Shown: piece after piece, positions 7,314-14,775 of the stretch
How the letters are laid out: the number at the start of each line of letters is the position of its first letter
Numbering within the stretch: position 1 is the first letter of the stretch
Virus record (IMG/VR): IMGVR_UViG_3300033148_002491
Coordinates: 1 to 28,495 of that record
From: a virus
Reading direction: 5' to 3' (one strand)
DNA length: 28,495 bases
Translations under genes and position numbers: made by a program
Notes under the pieces: model-generated
Database searches by the model: none
What the model was told of the DNA's origin: nothing
Seen by the model: only the letters and a program-made list of their open reading frames with translations

Positions 7314-7562
7314 ATGGATGTTGTAAATAATATATCAGAAAAATTAGTATCAAAACTTTTATTCCCTTTTAGAAAAGGCAAAAACCTTGAAAAAATTCAA
7401 GATATTATTCAAGATGGAATTTCCGACATGGTGAAAAAGCATGATAAAATGTATGATGAATTGCGTGAACAGCTTTATGAAATTAAAGAAACACACATTC
7501 CATCACCAAGCACTGGAATTGGCAACCGTTTCAGATTTTTGTTCACGGGAAAATTAAAATGA
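7314..7562 (+). CDS. small hypothetical protein
   Basis: An 82-residue protein that I do not recognise. The first 45 residues are amphipathic and basic (LLFPFRKGKNLEKIQDIIQD), followed by a probable coiled-coil helix (MVKKHDKMYDELREQLYEIK, about 39-58) and a short tail with SPSTGIGNRFRFLFTGK. No transmembrane segment is clear. It sits after the recombination operon and before the gpW-like gene, with an A-rich initiation region (AAAAACAAAAAGAAG). It could close the recombination operon or open the head module; the sequence does not decide. Confidence 0.6.
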   Translation: MDVVNNISEKLVSKLLFPFRKGKNLEKIQDIIQDGISDMVKKHDKMYDELREQLYEIKETHIPSPSTGIGNRFRFLFTGKLK

Positions 7563-7574
7563 CAAAAAATTCAC

Positions 7575-7582
7575 TATTTTTG
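7575..7582 (+). promoter_or_regulatory. -7 box directly before the gpW-like gene
   Basis: TATTTTTG matches TAnnTTTG and ends four bases before the ATG at 7587, the same geometry as before 3205 and 14776. No good -33 TTG is seen at the usual spacing, so strength is uncertain. It would restart transcription for the head genes after the recombination operon and give a leaderless message. Confidence 0.4.
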
Positions 7583-7586
7583 TGAC

Positions 7587-7886
7587 ATGGTAGAATATGA
7601 CAGTACATTGATTTACATCCAGAGCGCAACAGACTTGTGTGATAAGATTGACAAAATCAATGCTGTCATAACAGCCTTGGAAGATACTGCACTAAAAAGT
7701 GCAATGAATGATGATATTACATCATACATGCTGGATGATGGTCAGACCAAAATCAATACTACATACAAAGGAACAGACGCTGTGATTAAGTCAATCCATG
7801 AAATGGAAAAGCTACGAACCATGTATGAAAACAGGCTGAATGGAAGGCATGTCAAACTAGTTGATTCAAAATCATTAAGAAGATGA
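7587..7886 (+). CDS. gpW-like head-tail joining protein
   Basis: A 99-residue, mostly helical protein placed immediately before the portal gene, where lambda has gpW. The helices are LIYIQSATDLCDKIDKINAV near the start and IHEMEKLRTMYENRLNG (about 70-86), ending in a basic tail (HVKLVDSKSLRR). Lambda gpW (68 residues) is likewise small and helical, and acts at the capsid vertex between head and tail. The family call rests on size, helix pattern and synteny rather than a diagnostic motif. The stop overlaps the portal start (ATGA), indicating coupling. Confidence 0.55.
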   Translation: MVEYDSTLIYIQSATDLCDKIDKINAVITALEDTALKSAMNDDITSYMLDDGQTKINTTYKGTDAVIKSIHEMEKLRTMYENRLNGRHVKLVDSKSLRR

Positions 7887-9517
7887 ACCTTGATTTCTTT
7901 AAAGATCCGTTAAACAAAAAAGCGGTTGAAGATTTGACATCTGAAGTTTCTTCATTGAAACACGATCTGATCAAAGCACATCAAGCATCTAACTTTAGAC
8001 CAGTTTTTCATTTGGATTATGATGGTGAAAAAAATCAAGGTGAATTGGGTGTTCTCACAAAGTACAGTTTGGAATATGAAGGTTTGCGCCACCGTTCCTG
8101 GAAGGCATATCTTGATGATGAAGTTGCTGCAACCATCATTAAAAGGTACGTAATGTGGATCATTGGTGATGGGTTGAAATGGCAAAGCGAACCTGTTGAA
8201 TCCATTTTGAAAAATGAAAACATCAATGTAAATATTGAAAATTTCACAAGATCTGTTGAAGATCGTTTTCGTGTATATGGTAATTCCAAATTATTTGATT
8301 ACAAAGGCATTGACAACTTGAATGGAATTGCCAGGACAACCTATATAAATGCAATTGTGGGAGGTGATGTTCTTGTCATTCCACGGGTTGTCAAAGGAAA
8401 ACTGAATGTGCAATTGATTGATGGTGCACATATCAAAACACCACCATTTGGTGATGATGAAACAAAAGCAATTGCCCGTGGTAATACTATTAAAAACGGT
8501 ATTGAGCAAAACAAAAAAGGTGAACATGTTGCATACTATGTTCAAAAAGCTGGTGATGCAATTACAGGGTTGGAAAACCCATTGGAGTTTCAAAGAATAC
8601 CAGCCAAAGGAATAAAGACAGGCAGAACAACGGCGTTTCTTGTTTATGGGTTAAGATACAGGATTGATGACAACCGAGGCATTCCGATTTTGTCCACTAT
8701 ATTGGAAACACTAAAAAAGTTGGACCGATACAAAGAAGCTATTGTTGGAAGTGCTGAAGAGAGGGCAAAAATTGTTTATCAAATTGTCCATCAAGAATTT
8801 TCAACGGGTGAAACACCGTTGGCCAAACAACTTGCAAAATCAATCAATGCTGATGCAGATCAAGATGTTGCAATTGATCGAACAGGCCAACAGTTGGCAG
8901 ATAATATTGCGGTGACAACAAATAAATCAACTTATAATATGCCACAGGGCGCAAAAATGGAATCCATTGAAGCGAAGCAGGAAGGCACATTTGGTGATTT
9001 TTATTTGCCAAATGTGCACATGGCATGTGCTGCAATAGGCATTCCACCAGAAGTTGCATTGTCAAAATATGATTCAAATTTTTCTGCAAGTCGTGCAGCA
9101 TTGAAGGATTGGGAACACACAATTAAAGTTGACAGGGATGCATTCAGTTTTCAGTTTTACAAACCTTTATATGATTATTGGTTTGAACTGGAAGTGTTGA
9201 ACAAAAACATTTCTGCACCTGGTTATTTTACTGCAATGTTGGCAGGTGATCAAATGACTATGGATGCATACAAAGCTGGAAGATTTATTGGTGCTAATGT
9301 GCCACATATAGATCCATTAAAAGAAGTAGAAGCAGAACGGGCCAAACTTGGTCCACTTGCTGATCAATTACCACTGACAACTGTTGAAAAATCAACAGAA
9401 ACATTGGGTGGTGGTGATTCAGAAAATAATATCAAGAAATTTTCAAAAGAATTAGATGAAGGCAAAAATAATGGTTTGTTATTAGAAACAAAATCAGAAA
9501 ATCCAAATAAAGAATAA
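7883..9517 (+). CDS. portal protein, lambda gpB family
   Basis: The 544-residue portal, which forms the ring at one capsid vertex through which DNA passes. The N-terminal region has the family pattern LRHRSWKAYLDDEVAATIIK followed by a strand ending in IIGDGLKWQSEP. The C-terminal third carries GIPPEVALSKYDSNFSASRA, which matches the conserved portal stretch G-x-P-x-E-x-L-x(5)-N-x-S-S-x-R-A. The length is near lambda gpB (533). The protein ends in a low-complexity, charged tail (KNNGLLLETKSENPNKE), as common in portals. Its neighbours on the structural side are the gpW-like gene upstream and, after an inserted cassette, the prohead protease. Confidence 0.9.
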   Translation: MNLDFFKDPLNKKAVEDLTSEVSSLKHDLIKAHQASNFRPVFHLDYDGEKNQGELGVLTKYSLEYEGLRHRSWKAYLDDEVAATIIKRYVMWIIGDGLKWQSEPVESILKNENINVNIENFTRSVEDRFRVYGNSKLFDYKGIDNLNGIARTTYINAIVGGDVLVIPRVVKGKLNVQLIDGAHIKTPPFGDDETKAIARGNTIKNGIEQNKKGEHVAYYVQKAGDAITGLENPLEFQRIPAKGIKTGRTTAFLVYGLRYRIDDNRGIPILSTILETLKKLDRYKEAIVGSAEERAKIVYQIVHQEFSTGETPLAKQLAKSINADADQDVAIDRTGQQLADNIAVTTNKSTYNMPQGAKMESIEAKQEGTFGDFYLPNVHMACAAIGIPPEVALSKYDSNFSASRAALKDWEHTIKVDRDAFSFQFYKPLYDYWFELEVLNKNISAPGYFTAMLAGDQMTMDAYKAGRFIGANVPHIDPLKEVEAERAKLGPLADQLPLTTVEKSTETLGGGDSENNIKKFSKELDEGKNNGLLLETKSENPNKE

Positions 9518-9574
9518 AGTGATTATTAGGATTTTACAGTTAATTTATAATATTATTTTTAAATAGGTGCTTTC

Positions 9575-9691
9575 ATGGATTCTGAAAATTATACTGTTAT
9601 TAATTTCGTTAGAGAATTTAATCTACAAGGTGAGAAAAGAATCATACAAATGGCCCTTTTTTTATGTGTTAATTTTTGGTTATTTATTTAG
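9575..9691 (+). CDS. possible 38-residue membrane peptide
   Basis: An ATG frame encoding 38 residues: a polar start (MDSENYTVINFVREFNLQ) and a hydrophobic end (MALFLCVNFWLFI), stopping 11 bases before the ATG at 9702. It competes with a GTG-started extension of the next gene in another frame; only one of the two is likely to be real. It could be a short membrane peptide translated just ahead of the gene at 9702. Support is limited to the ATG start and the plausible polar-to-hydrophobic layout. Confidence 0.3.
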   Translation: MDSENYTVINFVREFNLQGEKRIIQMALFLCVNFWLFI

Positions 9692-9701
9692 AAAACGGGA
9701 A

Positions 9702-9998
9702 ATGGAAATTATGAGAACGGCGGGAAGTATAATCCTTGCAACATGTAGTGCAGTTTTGCAAATTCCTAGTTTAGACATTTTGACAAACTATATTCCCGAC
9801 TTCATGAATTGGGGGCAAAGTGCTAGTGAATTAGTAAAATTGGTTTATTCTGTTTGTGGTGTCATCATGTTAATTTCTTCAATAAAGATGCTTAAAATTA
9901 GACGCGAATTAAAAGAATTTGATCTTGAAATGAAGAAAAAGGATTTGCAAGATTATGAAGAACTCCAAAAAAAATTAAAAGATGCTGAAAATGGATAA
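9702..9998 (+). CDS. small membrane protein, possibly holin-like
   Basis: From ATG 9702 the 98-residue product has two hydrophobic stretches (AGSIILATCSAVLQI near 7-21 and LVKLVYSVCGVIMLISSI near 46-63) and a charged coiled-coil tail rich in Lys and Glu. That two-segment plus charged-tail shape is seen in some phage holins, but no lysis enzyme is nearby, so the role is open. The same frame stays open back to a GTG at 9567, giving 143 residues with an extra hydrophobic, Leu/Ile/Phe-rich N-terminus. A separate ATG frame (9575-9691) overlaps that extension. I favour 9702 because of the A-rich, GGGAAATGG initiation region, with moderate certainty. Confidence 0.5.
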   Translation: MEIMRTAGSIILATCSAVLQIPSLDILTNYIPDFMNWGQSASELVKLVYSVCGVIMLISSIKMLKIRRELKEFDLEMKKKDLQDYEELQKKLKDAENG

Positions 9999-10359
9999 TG
10001 ATTATATTCAAATGAGTATAGTTGATGGCATTTACTACTGTTATTACAAGTCAATTGTGATCAATTTGCGAATAGCCAAAGAAATTGTGAAAGTCAGGCA
10101 AAGCTTAACACGCGGAAAAAAATATCCGTTTATTATTGACATAAGAAAGGTAAAAGGTTTCAAAATGGATGCTGTGAGTTATTTGAGCGGAAATGAGTCT
10201 GTTGATGATGTAATCAAAATGGCTATTGTTGTAAATTCTAAATTCATTGTTTTATTATATAGTTTATTTTCCATGATAATTCCACCAAGGATTCCGGCAA
10301 AATTATTTGTAAATGAAAAAGATGCAAAAACCTGGATTAATTCAACTTTAAAAAAGTAA
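9991..10359 (+). CDS. STAS/SpoIIAA-like domain protein
   Basis: A 122-residue soluble protein that resembles the SpoIIAA/STAS-like fold found in many Bacteroidota. The visible pattern is a strand ending in FIIDIRKVKGF, a helix with a residue pattern like DAVSYLSGNESVDDVIKMAIV, a strand, then PPRIPAKLFVNEKDAKTWI near the C-terminus. This last part corresponds to the P-x-K-x-F-x-(S/N)-E-x-x-A-x-x-W-L stretch of that family. Such domains bind partner proteins or small ligands; the partner here is unknown. The start is at 9991 or 9982 (three residues more); both overlap the previous gene. It has no virion role I know of and lies in an AT-rich cassette. Confidence 0.5.
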   Translation: MDNDYIQMSIVDGIYYCYYKSIVINLRIAKEIVKVRQSLTRGKKYPFIIDIRKVKGFKMDAVSYLSGNESVDDVIKMAIVVNSKFIVLLYSLFSMIIPPRIPAKLFVNEKDAKTWINSTLKK

Positions 10360-10438
10360 AATATATCATACTTACAAACACCGCAAAAATGAAACAAACT
10401 TTTGAAATGTACATTTATAGGCACACAAAAAGGAAAAC

Positions 10439-10588
10439 ATGGAATCTGAAATTGGCGGTGAAGGGAATGTTGATTATTCTGGAATTATTGGATCCATTAT
10501 TGGTGGCGTTGTTGTTTTGCTTGGATCATATATGTTGGCAACAGGCGAAATCACTTTTGAACAATTTATTGAAATGTGTTCTTTTTAA
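10439..10588 (+). CDS. 49-residue single-span membrane protein
   Basis: A short frame with a polar N-terminus (MESEIGGEGNVDYS), one clear hydrophobic span (GIIGSIIGGVVVLLGSYMLA, residues 15-34) and a short acidic tail (TGEITFEQFIEMCSF). Gly-x-x-x-Gly-like spacing in the span favours helix packing. The ATG follows AAAAAGGAAAAC, a good initiation region. An overlapping frame from 10389 gives 71 residues of Leu/Cys-rich sequence but has poorer composition for a real protein here. Small one-span phage proteins can act in lysis control or superinfection exclusion; nothing in the sequence singles out one of these. Confidence 0.5.
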   Translation: MESEIGGEGNVDYSGIIGSIIGGVVVLLGSYMLATGEITFEQFIEMCSF

Positions 10589-10593
10589 AATTA

Positions 10594-10626
10594 TTGGAAT
10601 TTGATTGTAAAATTTTTATATATTTG
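10594..10626 (+). promoter_or_regulatory. promoter for the capsid genes
   Basis: TATATTTG (10619-10626) matches the Bacteroidota -7 box, with TTG triplets at 10594-10596 (22-base spacing) and 10601-10603 (15-base spacing). The ATG of the protease gene is eight bases past the box, so the leader would be one or two bases at most. It probably drives the protease, decoration and capsid genes up to the terminator at 13217-13245. Confidence 0.55.
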
Positions 10627-10634
10627 CACGTAAT

Positions 10635-11648
10635 ATGACAAATGAGGTTTTAATTTATGGAAGTATCAATGATGTTTCGGCCTTTGATTTTATTACATCG
10701 GTAAATGAGATCAAAGAAGCTAGTGATCTTATTGTGCGTATCAACACAAATGGCGGTTCCCCCGAATATGGTTGGGGAATGGTTGCAAAATTCAGAGAAT
10801 TTGAGGGAAACAAATCTGTCAAAGTAGATGGAAAAGCACATTCTGCAGGAATGTTTTTTTGTGTTTATGCAGAAAATGTTGAAGCACTCAATGTGTCACA
10901 ATTCCTTGTTCATCGTGCTGCATATTCTGAATGGTTTGAAGATTCCAGTTTGTTCACTGAAGAATTAAGATCAAACCTTAATGATATTAACAAAGATTTA
11001 CAAAGAGCATTTGAAGCAAAAGTTGATGTTGATAAATTTGAAGAAATATCTGGTGTGACTGTTAAAGAAATTTTTTCTATGGATAGTAGAAAGGATGTAT
11101 TTCTGACTGCATCACAAGCAAAAAAGATTGGTTTGATTAACAGGATTGTAAATATTACACCAAAAAAACAAGCAAGTTTGGATTCTAAAATGGAACAAGT
11201 TGCAGCAAAATATTCAGGTGGTGCACCTGTGAAAAAAGAAATTAAGAATGAAAAAAATATTACTAATCCAAAAAAACAGAAAAAAATGGATCTTAATACA
11301 TTAAAAGCTGAACACCCTGCATTGTATGCTGAAGTGCTTGCAGCTGGAAAACAAGCTGGAATTGCAGCTGAAAAAGACAGAATTGGGGCATATTTGGCAT
11401 TTGTTGATGCAGATCCAAAAGCAGTTGTTGAAGGGATCAATTCAGGCAAAGATTTGTCAGCAACACAGATGGCTGAATTTGTAAAGGCACAGGTGTCAAA
11501 AGGTTTGGTGAATGATGCACAATCAGAAAACACACCACCTGTTGAAACTTCACCTGTTGGCGAACCCAAAACAGAATCTGAAATTTCTGCAGAAGCTGCA
11601 GAAGCTGAATTGGATGCTGAACTTGGTATTAACGAAAAAATTAAATAA
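10635..11648 (+). CDS. ClpP-like prohead protease fused to scaffold (lambda gpC/Nu3 type)
   Basis: A 337-residue protein combining a maturation protease and a scaffold. The N-terminal 180 residues match the ClpP/SppA-like head protease class: a strand and NTNGGSPEYG (38-46), the nucleophile in GKAHSAGMFF (Ser70), and the general-base His in FLVHRAA (His93). After a Lys-rich linker (KKQKK, about residue 213) comes an Ala/Glu-rich helical scaffold region (HPALYAEVLAAGKQAG and onward). The protease processes the prohead and then removes the scaffold. An internal ATG at 11286 behind an A-rich tract could yield the scaffold alone. It directly precedes the decoration and capsid genes. Confidence 0.85.
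   Translation: MTNEVLIYGSINDVSAFDFITSVNEIKEASDLIVRINTNGGSPEYGWGMVAKFREFEGNKSVKVDGKAHSAGMFFCVYAENVEALNVSQFLVHRAAYSEWFEDSSLFTEELRSNLNDINKDLQRAFEAKVDVDKFEEISGVTVKEIFSMDSRKDVFLTASQAKKIGLINRIVNITPKKQASLDSKMEQVAAKYSGGAPVKKEIKNEKNITNPKKQKKMDLNTLKAEHPALYAEVLAAGKQAGIAAEKDRIGAYLAFVDADPKAVVEGINSGKDLSATQMAEFVKAQVSKGLVNDAQSENTPPVETSPVGEPKTESEISAEAAEAELDAELGINEKIK
11286..11648 (+). CDS. nested scaffold protein from internal start (Nu3-like)
   Basis: An in-frame ATG at codon 218 of the protease gene begins MDLNTLKAEHPALYAEVLAA, exactly at the start of the scaffold region, and is preceded by the A-rich stretch AAAAAAACAGAAAAAA. A 120-residue Ala/Glu-rich helical scaffold could be made independently, as lambda Nu3 is made from within gene C. 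This is inferred from the start position, the initiation region and the lambda precedent. Confidence 0.45.
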   Translation: MDLNTLKAEHPALYAEVLAAGKQAGIAAEKDRIGAYLAFVDADPKAVVEGINSGKDLSATQMAEFVKAQVSKGLVNDAQSENTPPVETSPVGEPKTESEISAEAAEAELDAELGINEKIK

Positions 11649-11650
11649 TC

Positions 11651-12097
11651 ATGAGCACAGGAACTATAAAAACACAGGGTGAAAATCAATTGCATGTTGA
11701 GTATGATATATCAAAGATTTTTGTATTTTCAAACAGGTATGAAACGGAAACACTTTTGAATGCAAGTGGTGGTGTGAAAACCTTTTTGCCGGGCACTTTA
11801 CTTGGTAGAGTTTCAGCAAGTTTGAAACTGGTGCCCGTTGCATCTGGTGCAAGTGATGGATCTGAAATTCCGGTTGGTATTTTAGCGACTGAAGTGACTG
11901 ATTTGGCAGATACTAGTGAAGAAACTGTTCAGGTGTGCATTTCGGGTGATGTGGTTGAAAGCAAATTGATTCTGGATGGGTCAGATACGGTTGACACATT
12001 AATTGATGGCAGACCTATCAAAGACAGAATTGCTGCAGACACAAAAGGGATTCAATTGGTTGACGGTTTTGAAATGACAAAATCCGACAATTCATAA
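11651..12097 (+). CDS. head decoration protein, lambda gpD family
   Basis: A 148-residue beta-rich protein directly before the capsid gene, where lambda has gpD. The pattern includes FLPGTLLGRV (about 37-46), then IPVGILATEVTDLA (73-86) and VQVCISGDVVESKL (93-106), which follows the gpD layout of a capsid-surface trimer: set-point Gly-rich loops and a V-x-V-x-G-x-V strand. It is slightly longer than lambda gpD (110). It should stabilise the expanded capsid. It starts two bases after the protease stop and is separated from the capsid gene by an A-rich leader containing TAATAATAATAA. Confidence 0.8.
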   Translation: MSTGTIKTQGENQLHVEYDISKIFVFSNRYETETLLNASGGVKTFLPGTLLGRVSASLKLVPVASGASDGSEIPVGILATEVTDLADTSEETVQVCISGDVVESKLILDGSDTVDTLIDGRPIKDRIAADTKGIQLVDGFEMTKSDNS

Positions 12098-12122
12098 TAA
12101 TAATAATAAAAAAGTAAAAAAA

Positions 12123-13193
12123 ATGGGCGTAATTAGCACACTTCATGCAAGGGGTATTTTCACAACAAAAGTGATTGCCATATATAAGGACATGACCATG
12201 TCAACAGCATTCCTTAGATCGTTTTTCCCAACCAAAACATCAAATTCAAAGTATGTTCAAATTGCAGTGATGCGCGGGTTTGAAAAGATTGCCGTTGATG
12301 TTCAGCGTGGAACACGTGGAAACAGAAATCAATTTTCATTAAGTTCACAGAAAACATTTTTACCACCATATTATCATGAATATCTTGATGCAACAGAATT
12401 GGATCTTTATGATTTGATCTGGAATACTGAAGGCACTATAAACACAAACGTGTTTGCCGAGTTTTTGAAAGATGTTGCAGAAAAAGTTGCTGCATTGATA
12501 ATGAAAATTGAAAGATCATATGAAGTCCAATGTCGTGAGGCATTGCATACAGGAATCGTGACATTGAGCAATGGAACAAATATTGACTATAAAAGAAAAG
12601 CAGGTTCATTAATTGCATATGGTGCTGGTGTTGATTTTTCTTCAGGTTCAGTTGATCCAAATTCAGTATTGGAATCTGGTGCTGAATTTTTAAGAACTGA
12701 AGGAAAGGTTTCTGGCGGTATGTACAACACCATAATGGGAAAAGAAGCGTTTGCAGCTTACAAAAATAATTCAAACATCAAAGATGTTGCAGATCTCAGA
12801 AGATTTCAATTGATTGATGTGAGAATGCCACAACGACAAGCAACAGGTGCAACACTTCATGGTGTGGCTGCGATTGGTTCATATGAAACATTGATTTGGA
12901 CATATCCAGAATTTTATGACACGGAAAGTCAAGAACATAATCCATATATTGATCCAAAGAAAGTCATTGTTCTTCCTGAAAATCCGAAGTTTGATTTTGG
13001 ATTTGCATCTGTTCCAAGATTATTAGGAAAAAAAGCTGATGTTGGTGCTGGTGTTTCTGGTGAACGTGGTGCATTTTTAATTGGTGAAACTTTGGATGAA
13101 ATCAACACTGCACACAATGTTGATGTGAAATCTGCGGGTGTTGCAATATTGACTGCAGTTGACCAGGTTTGGACTGCAGAAGTATTGTCATAA
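12123..13193 (+). CDS. major capsid protein, lambda gpE family
   Basis: A 356-residue HK97-fold capsid protein of the gpE class. The start TTKVIAIYKDMTMSTAFLRSFFP mirrors the gpE opening (an N-terminal helix followed by FLR-x-F-F). The middle has VQRGTRGN and a P-x-Y-x(3)-L-x-A-T-E-L segment leading to helices, and ends with AILTAVDQVWTAEVLS. The length is close to lambda gpE (341). It is followed at once by a strong terminator, which suits a gene whose product is needed in large amounts. The initiation region AAAAAAGTAAAAAAA is strongly A-rich. Confidence 0.88.
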   Translation: MGVISTLHARGIFTTKVIAIYKDMTMSTAFLRSFFPTKTSNSKYVQIAVMRGFEKIAVDVQRGTRGNRNQFSLSSQKTFLPPYYHEYLDATELDLYDLIWNTEGTINTNVFAEFLKDVAEKVAALIMKIERSYEVQCREALHTGIVTLSNGTNIDYKRKAGSLIAYGAGVDFSSGSVDPNSVLESGAEFLRTEGKVSGGMYNTIMGKEAFAAYKNNSNIKDVADLRRFQLIDVRMPQRQATGATLHGVAAIGSYETLIWTYPEFYDTESQEHNPYIDPKKVIVLPENPKFDFGFASVPRLLGKKADVGAGVSGERGAFLIGETLDEINTAHNVDVKSAGVAILTAVDQVWTAEVLS

Positions 13194-13216
13194 TTTTTTG
13201 TTAATTTGTTAAAAAA

Positions 13217-13245
13217 GGTGATGAATATTCATCACCTTTTTTTTT
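13217..13245 (+). terminator. intrinsic terminator after the capsid gene
   Basis: A perfect 20-base palindrome GGTGATGAATATTCATCACC (13217-13236) is followed by nine T and preceded by six A (13211-13216). It should form a strong hairpin with a U-run on the plus strand, and the A-run on the other side would let it work in both directions. It closes the protease-decoration-capsid unit. Confidence 0.9.
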
Positions 13246-13258
13246 AAACTGTAAAGAA

Positions 13259-13756
13259 ATGGGAAAAAAATATGAAGTAATTTGTTTAAACGTTGGCGGT
13301 AAAAGCAACAAAATTTTCACAAACAAAGATTTGGTTGATGAAAATGATTTTGAAGAAGGTGTTGCAGAACAATTGGTGAAATCTAAACATCTAAAGCCAG
13401 CAACAAAAGCGCAATCTGACAAACTGAAAAAAGCTGAAACTGAATTGTCAAAAAAAGACAAAGCTGAAAGTGAAGAAAAAGTTGCTAAAATTAAAGCAGA
13501 AAAAGAAAAGCGTGCATTGGCAAAGAAAATAATCAACTTAGAAGGAAAGGTGAAGGAATGCAAACGTGTTTCAGAATCTTCTGATCAGTCAGCCAAATCA
13601 ATTGCAAAGGATTTGGCAAAAGATAAAGGCAACGCAAGTTTAAAAAAGGTTTATGAAAAAGCGGCCAAACGTGCAGAACATGATGCCAAGTTTTTAAAAG
13701 AAGCTGAAGAAGCATTGGAAGCAGAAAAGAAAGCACAAGAAAAGGGTGGTAAATAA
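13259..13756 (+). CDS. coiled-coil head protein, possible gpFI-like
   Basis: A 165-residue protein with a small N-terminal beta-type part (MGKKYEVICLNVGGKSNKIF, about 1-45, ending in HLKPATK) and then more than 110 residues of continuous Lys/Glu/Ala-rich helix, very likely coiled coil. In the lambda order the slot after the capsid gene holds gpFI, a flexible packaging accessory rich in Ala and Glu, so a gpFI-like role is possible. No motif proves it. The gene has no obvious promoter, lies just after the terminator and may depend on read-through. Its stop overlaps the next start (TAATG). Confidence 0.55.
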   Translation: MGKKYEVICLNVGGKSNKIFTNKDLVDENDFEEGVAEQLVKSKHLKPATKAQSDKLKKAETELSKKDKAESEEKVAKIKAEKEKRALAKKIINLEGKVKECKRVSESSDQSAKSIAKDLAKDKGNASLKKVYEKAAKRAEHDAKFLKEAEEALEAEKKAQEKGGK

Positions 13757-14136
13757 TGCCCAGTTTCACTGATCGTGCGCAATCTGATTGGAAACGTTTT
13801 TCAGGTGATGTTGCTGGTTGGGGTACAGCCATCAAGGTGACCACACCAGATGGTGTGACATCTGTTGATGTGTCTGGAATTGCGGTCAAACATCATATAA
13901 ATATTGACACAGAAGGTCTGACTGTCAACAGCAAAAATTCACATTGTTCTATTTCTGAAGAATTATTGGTTGATGCTGGTTATGTGGTCCGGGATTCTGA
14001 TCAAGAAGTTGACATGGTGAACCACCGTGTTGAATGGGTTGACAGTTCAGGTGTTTTGAAAAGGTATGTGATTCGTGAATCATATCCGGATGAAAAAGTT
14101 GGTGTGATTGTTATGATTTTAGGTGATTTTGAATAA
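13756..14136 (+). CDS. head-tail connector, gpFII-like
   Basis: A 126-residue beta-rich protein. Its opening (FTDRAQSDWKRFSGDVAGWG) is an amphipathic helix, followed by strands with alternating hydrophobic residues and a Val/Asp-rich loop. The C-terminal stretch VEWVDSSGVLKRYVIRESYP is similar in layout to small head-tail joining proteins of the lambda FII class (117 residues), which sit between the connector and tail. Gene order (after capsid, before tail terminator) supports this. The exact family is uncertain. Overlaps of one base on both sides (TAATG) show coupled translation. Confidence 0.55.
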   Translation: MPSFTDRAQSDWKRFSGDVAGWGTAIKVTTPDGVTSVDVSGIAVKHHINIDTEGLTVNSKNSHCSISEELLVDAGYVVRDSDQEVDMVNHRVEWVDSSGVLKRYVIRESYPDEKVGVIVMILGDFE

Positions 14137-14747
14137 TGGCAAAACTGAATTATATAATACCATCACAGGGTTTTGAAGTTGTAAGGGATTTGATTGCTGC
14201 AATTTTACAAACTGAATTTGATAATCAAGAAGTGTTGGCTTCAGATCCATCCACACATCCAAAAGTTTTCACAAGTCGATTTGTGCCAATTGATAAAGTT
14301 GAAATTCCTTCAATCAATGTGCGTTTGTCACGTGGGAATCCAGACACCAACACAACAAGTTCTGGTGATGGCTCGTATAAATATTTAATTGATGTCTATG
14401 CAAAAGCCAAAACAACTTCTGTTGAACGCGCTGATGAACGTGCTGAACATAGGTTGCATAAAATGATGGGGCGCGTGATGGTTATTTTAGAAGATCCACA
14501 ATATAGGACACTTGGAATCACCGTAAAACCTGCAGGAATTGGTGGAACTGAATTTGATGACATGGCAATTGGTGATCCAAACGAAATCAAAGAAGGAACC
14601 AATGCTGTGATGGGAAGGTTGACTTTTTCGGTTAGGATTACAGATAGTGCTGTATTATTGACGGCTAATCCTATTGATGATTATGTTGGAAAAGCACAGA
14701 TTGGTGAAACGGGGAAAGGACATCAAATTTCAGCGGATCCAATATAA
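14136..14747 (+). CDS. tail terminator/completion protein
   Basis: A 203-residue protein in the slot of lambda gpU or the P2 completion proteins. It begins with a helix (VVRDLIAAILQTEFDNQ), has a strand rich in Val and Arg (EIPSINVRLSRG), then YLIDVYAKAKTT followed by a helix with ADERAEHRLHKMMGRVMVIL and a strand-loop end, a layout typical of tail terminators. No diagnostic motif proves the family. The start overlaps the preceding stop. A -7 box at 14764-14771 follows, so this gene probably ends the connector operon. Confidence 0.55.
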   Translation: MAKLNYIIPSQGFEVVRDLIAAILQTEFDNQEVLASDPSTHPKVFTSRFVPIDKVEIPSINVRLSRGNPDTNTTSSGDGSYKYLIDVYAKAKTTSVERADERAEHRLHKMMGRVMVILEDPQYRTLGITVKPAGIGGTEFDDMAIGDPNEIKEGTNAVMGRLTFSVRITDSAVLLTANPIDDYVGKAQIGETGKGHQISADPI

Positions 14748-14763
14748 TATGTTTTAAAATTTA

Positions 14764-14771
14764 TACATTTG
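14764..14771 (+). promoter_or_regulatory. -7 box directly before the fibre gene
   Basis: TACATTTG matches TAnnTTTG perfectly and ends four bases before the ATG at 14776. The sequence upstream lacks a convincing TTG at -33. The geometry is identical to the promoter at 3193-3200, so a leaderless transcript for the fibre gene and the cassette behind it is expected. Confidence 0.5.
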
Positions 14772-14775
14772 CAAT

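Noticed and set aside
10405-10416. Perfect 12-base palindrome AAATGTACATTT.
   Set aside because: It is short, AT-rich and isolated; chance occurrence is plausible and nothing nearby suggests a binding protein.
10389-10604. 71-residue frame overlapping the 49-residue membrane protein.
   Set aside because: The composition is Leu/Cys-rich and unlike the other genes, while the alternative frame has a polar start, one clean membrane span and a better initiation region.
10910-11695. Long minus-strand open frame opposite the protease/scaffold gene, and other minus-strand frames.
   Set aside because: They mirror plus-strand genes with strong family matches, and their Ser/Phe/Leu-rich products are typical of antisense reading of AT-rich genes.
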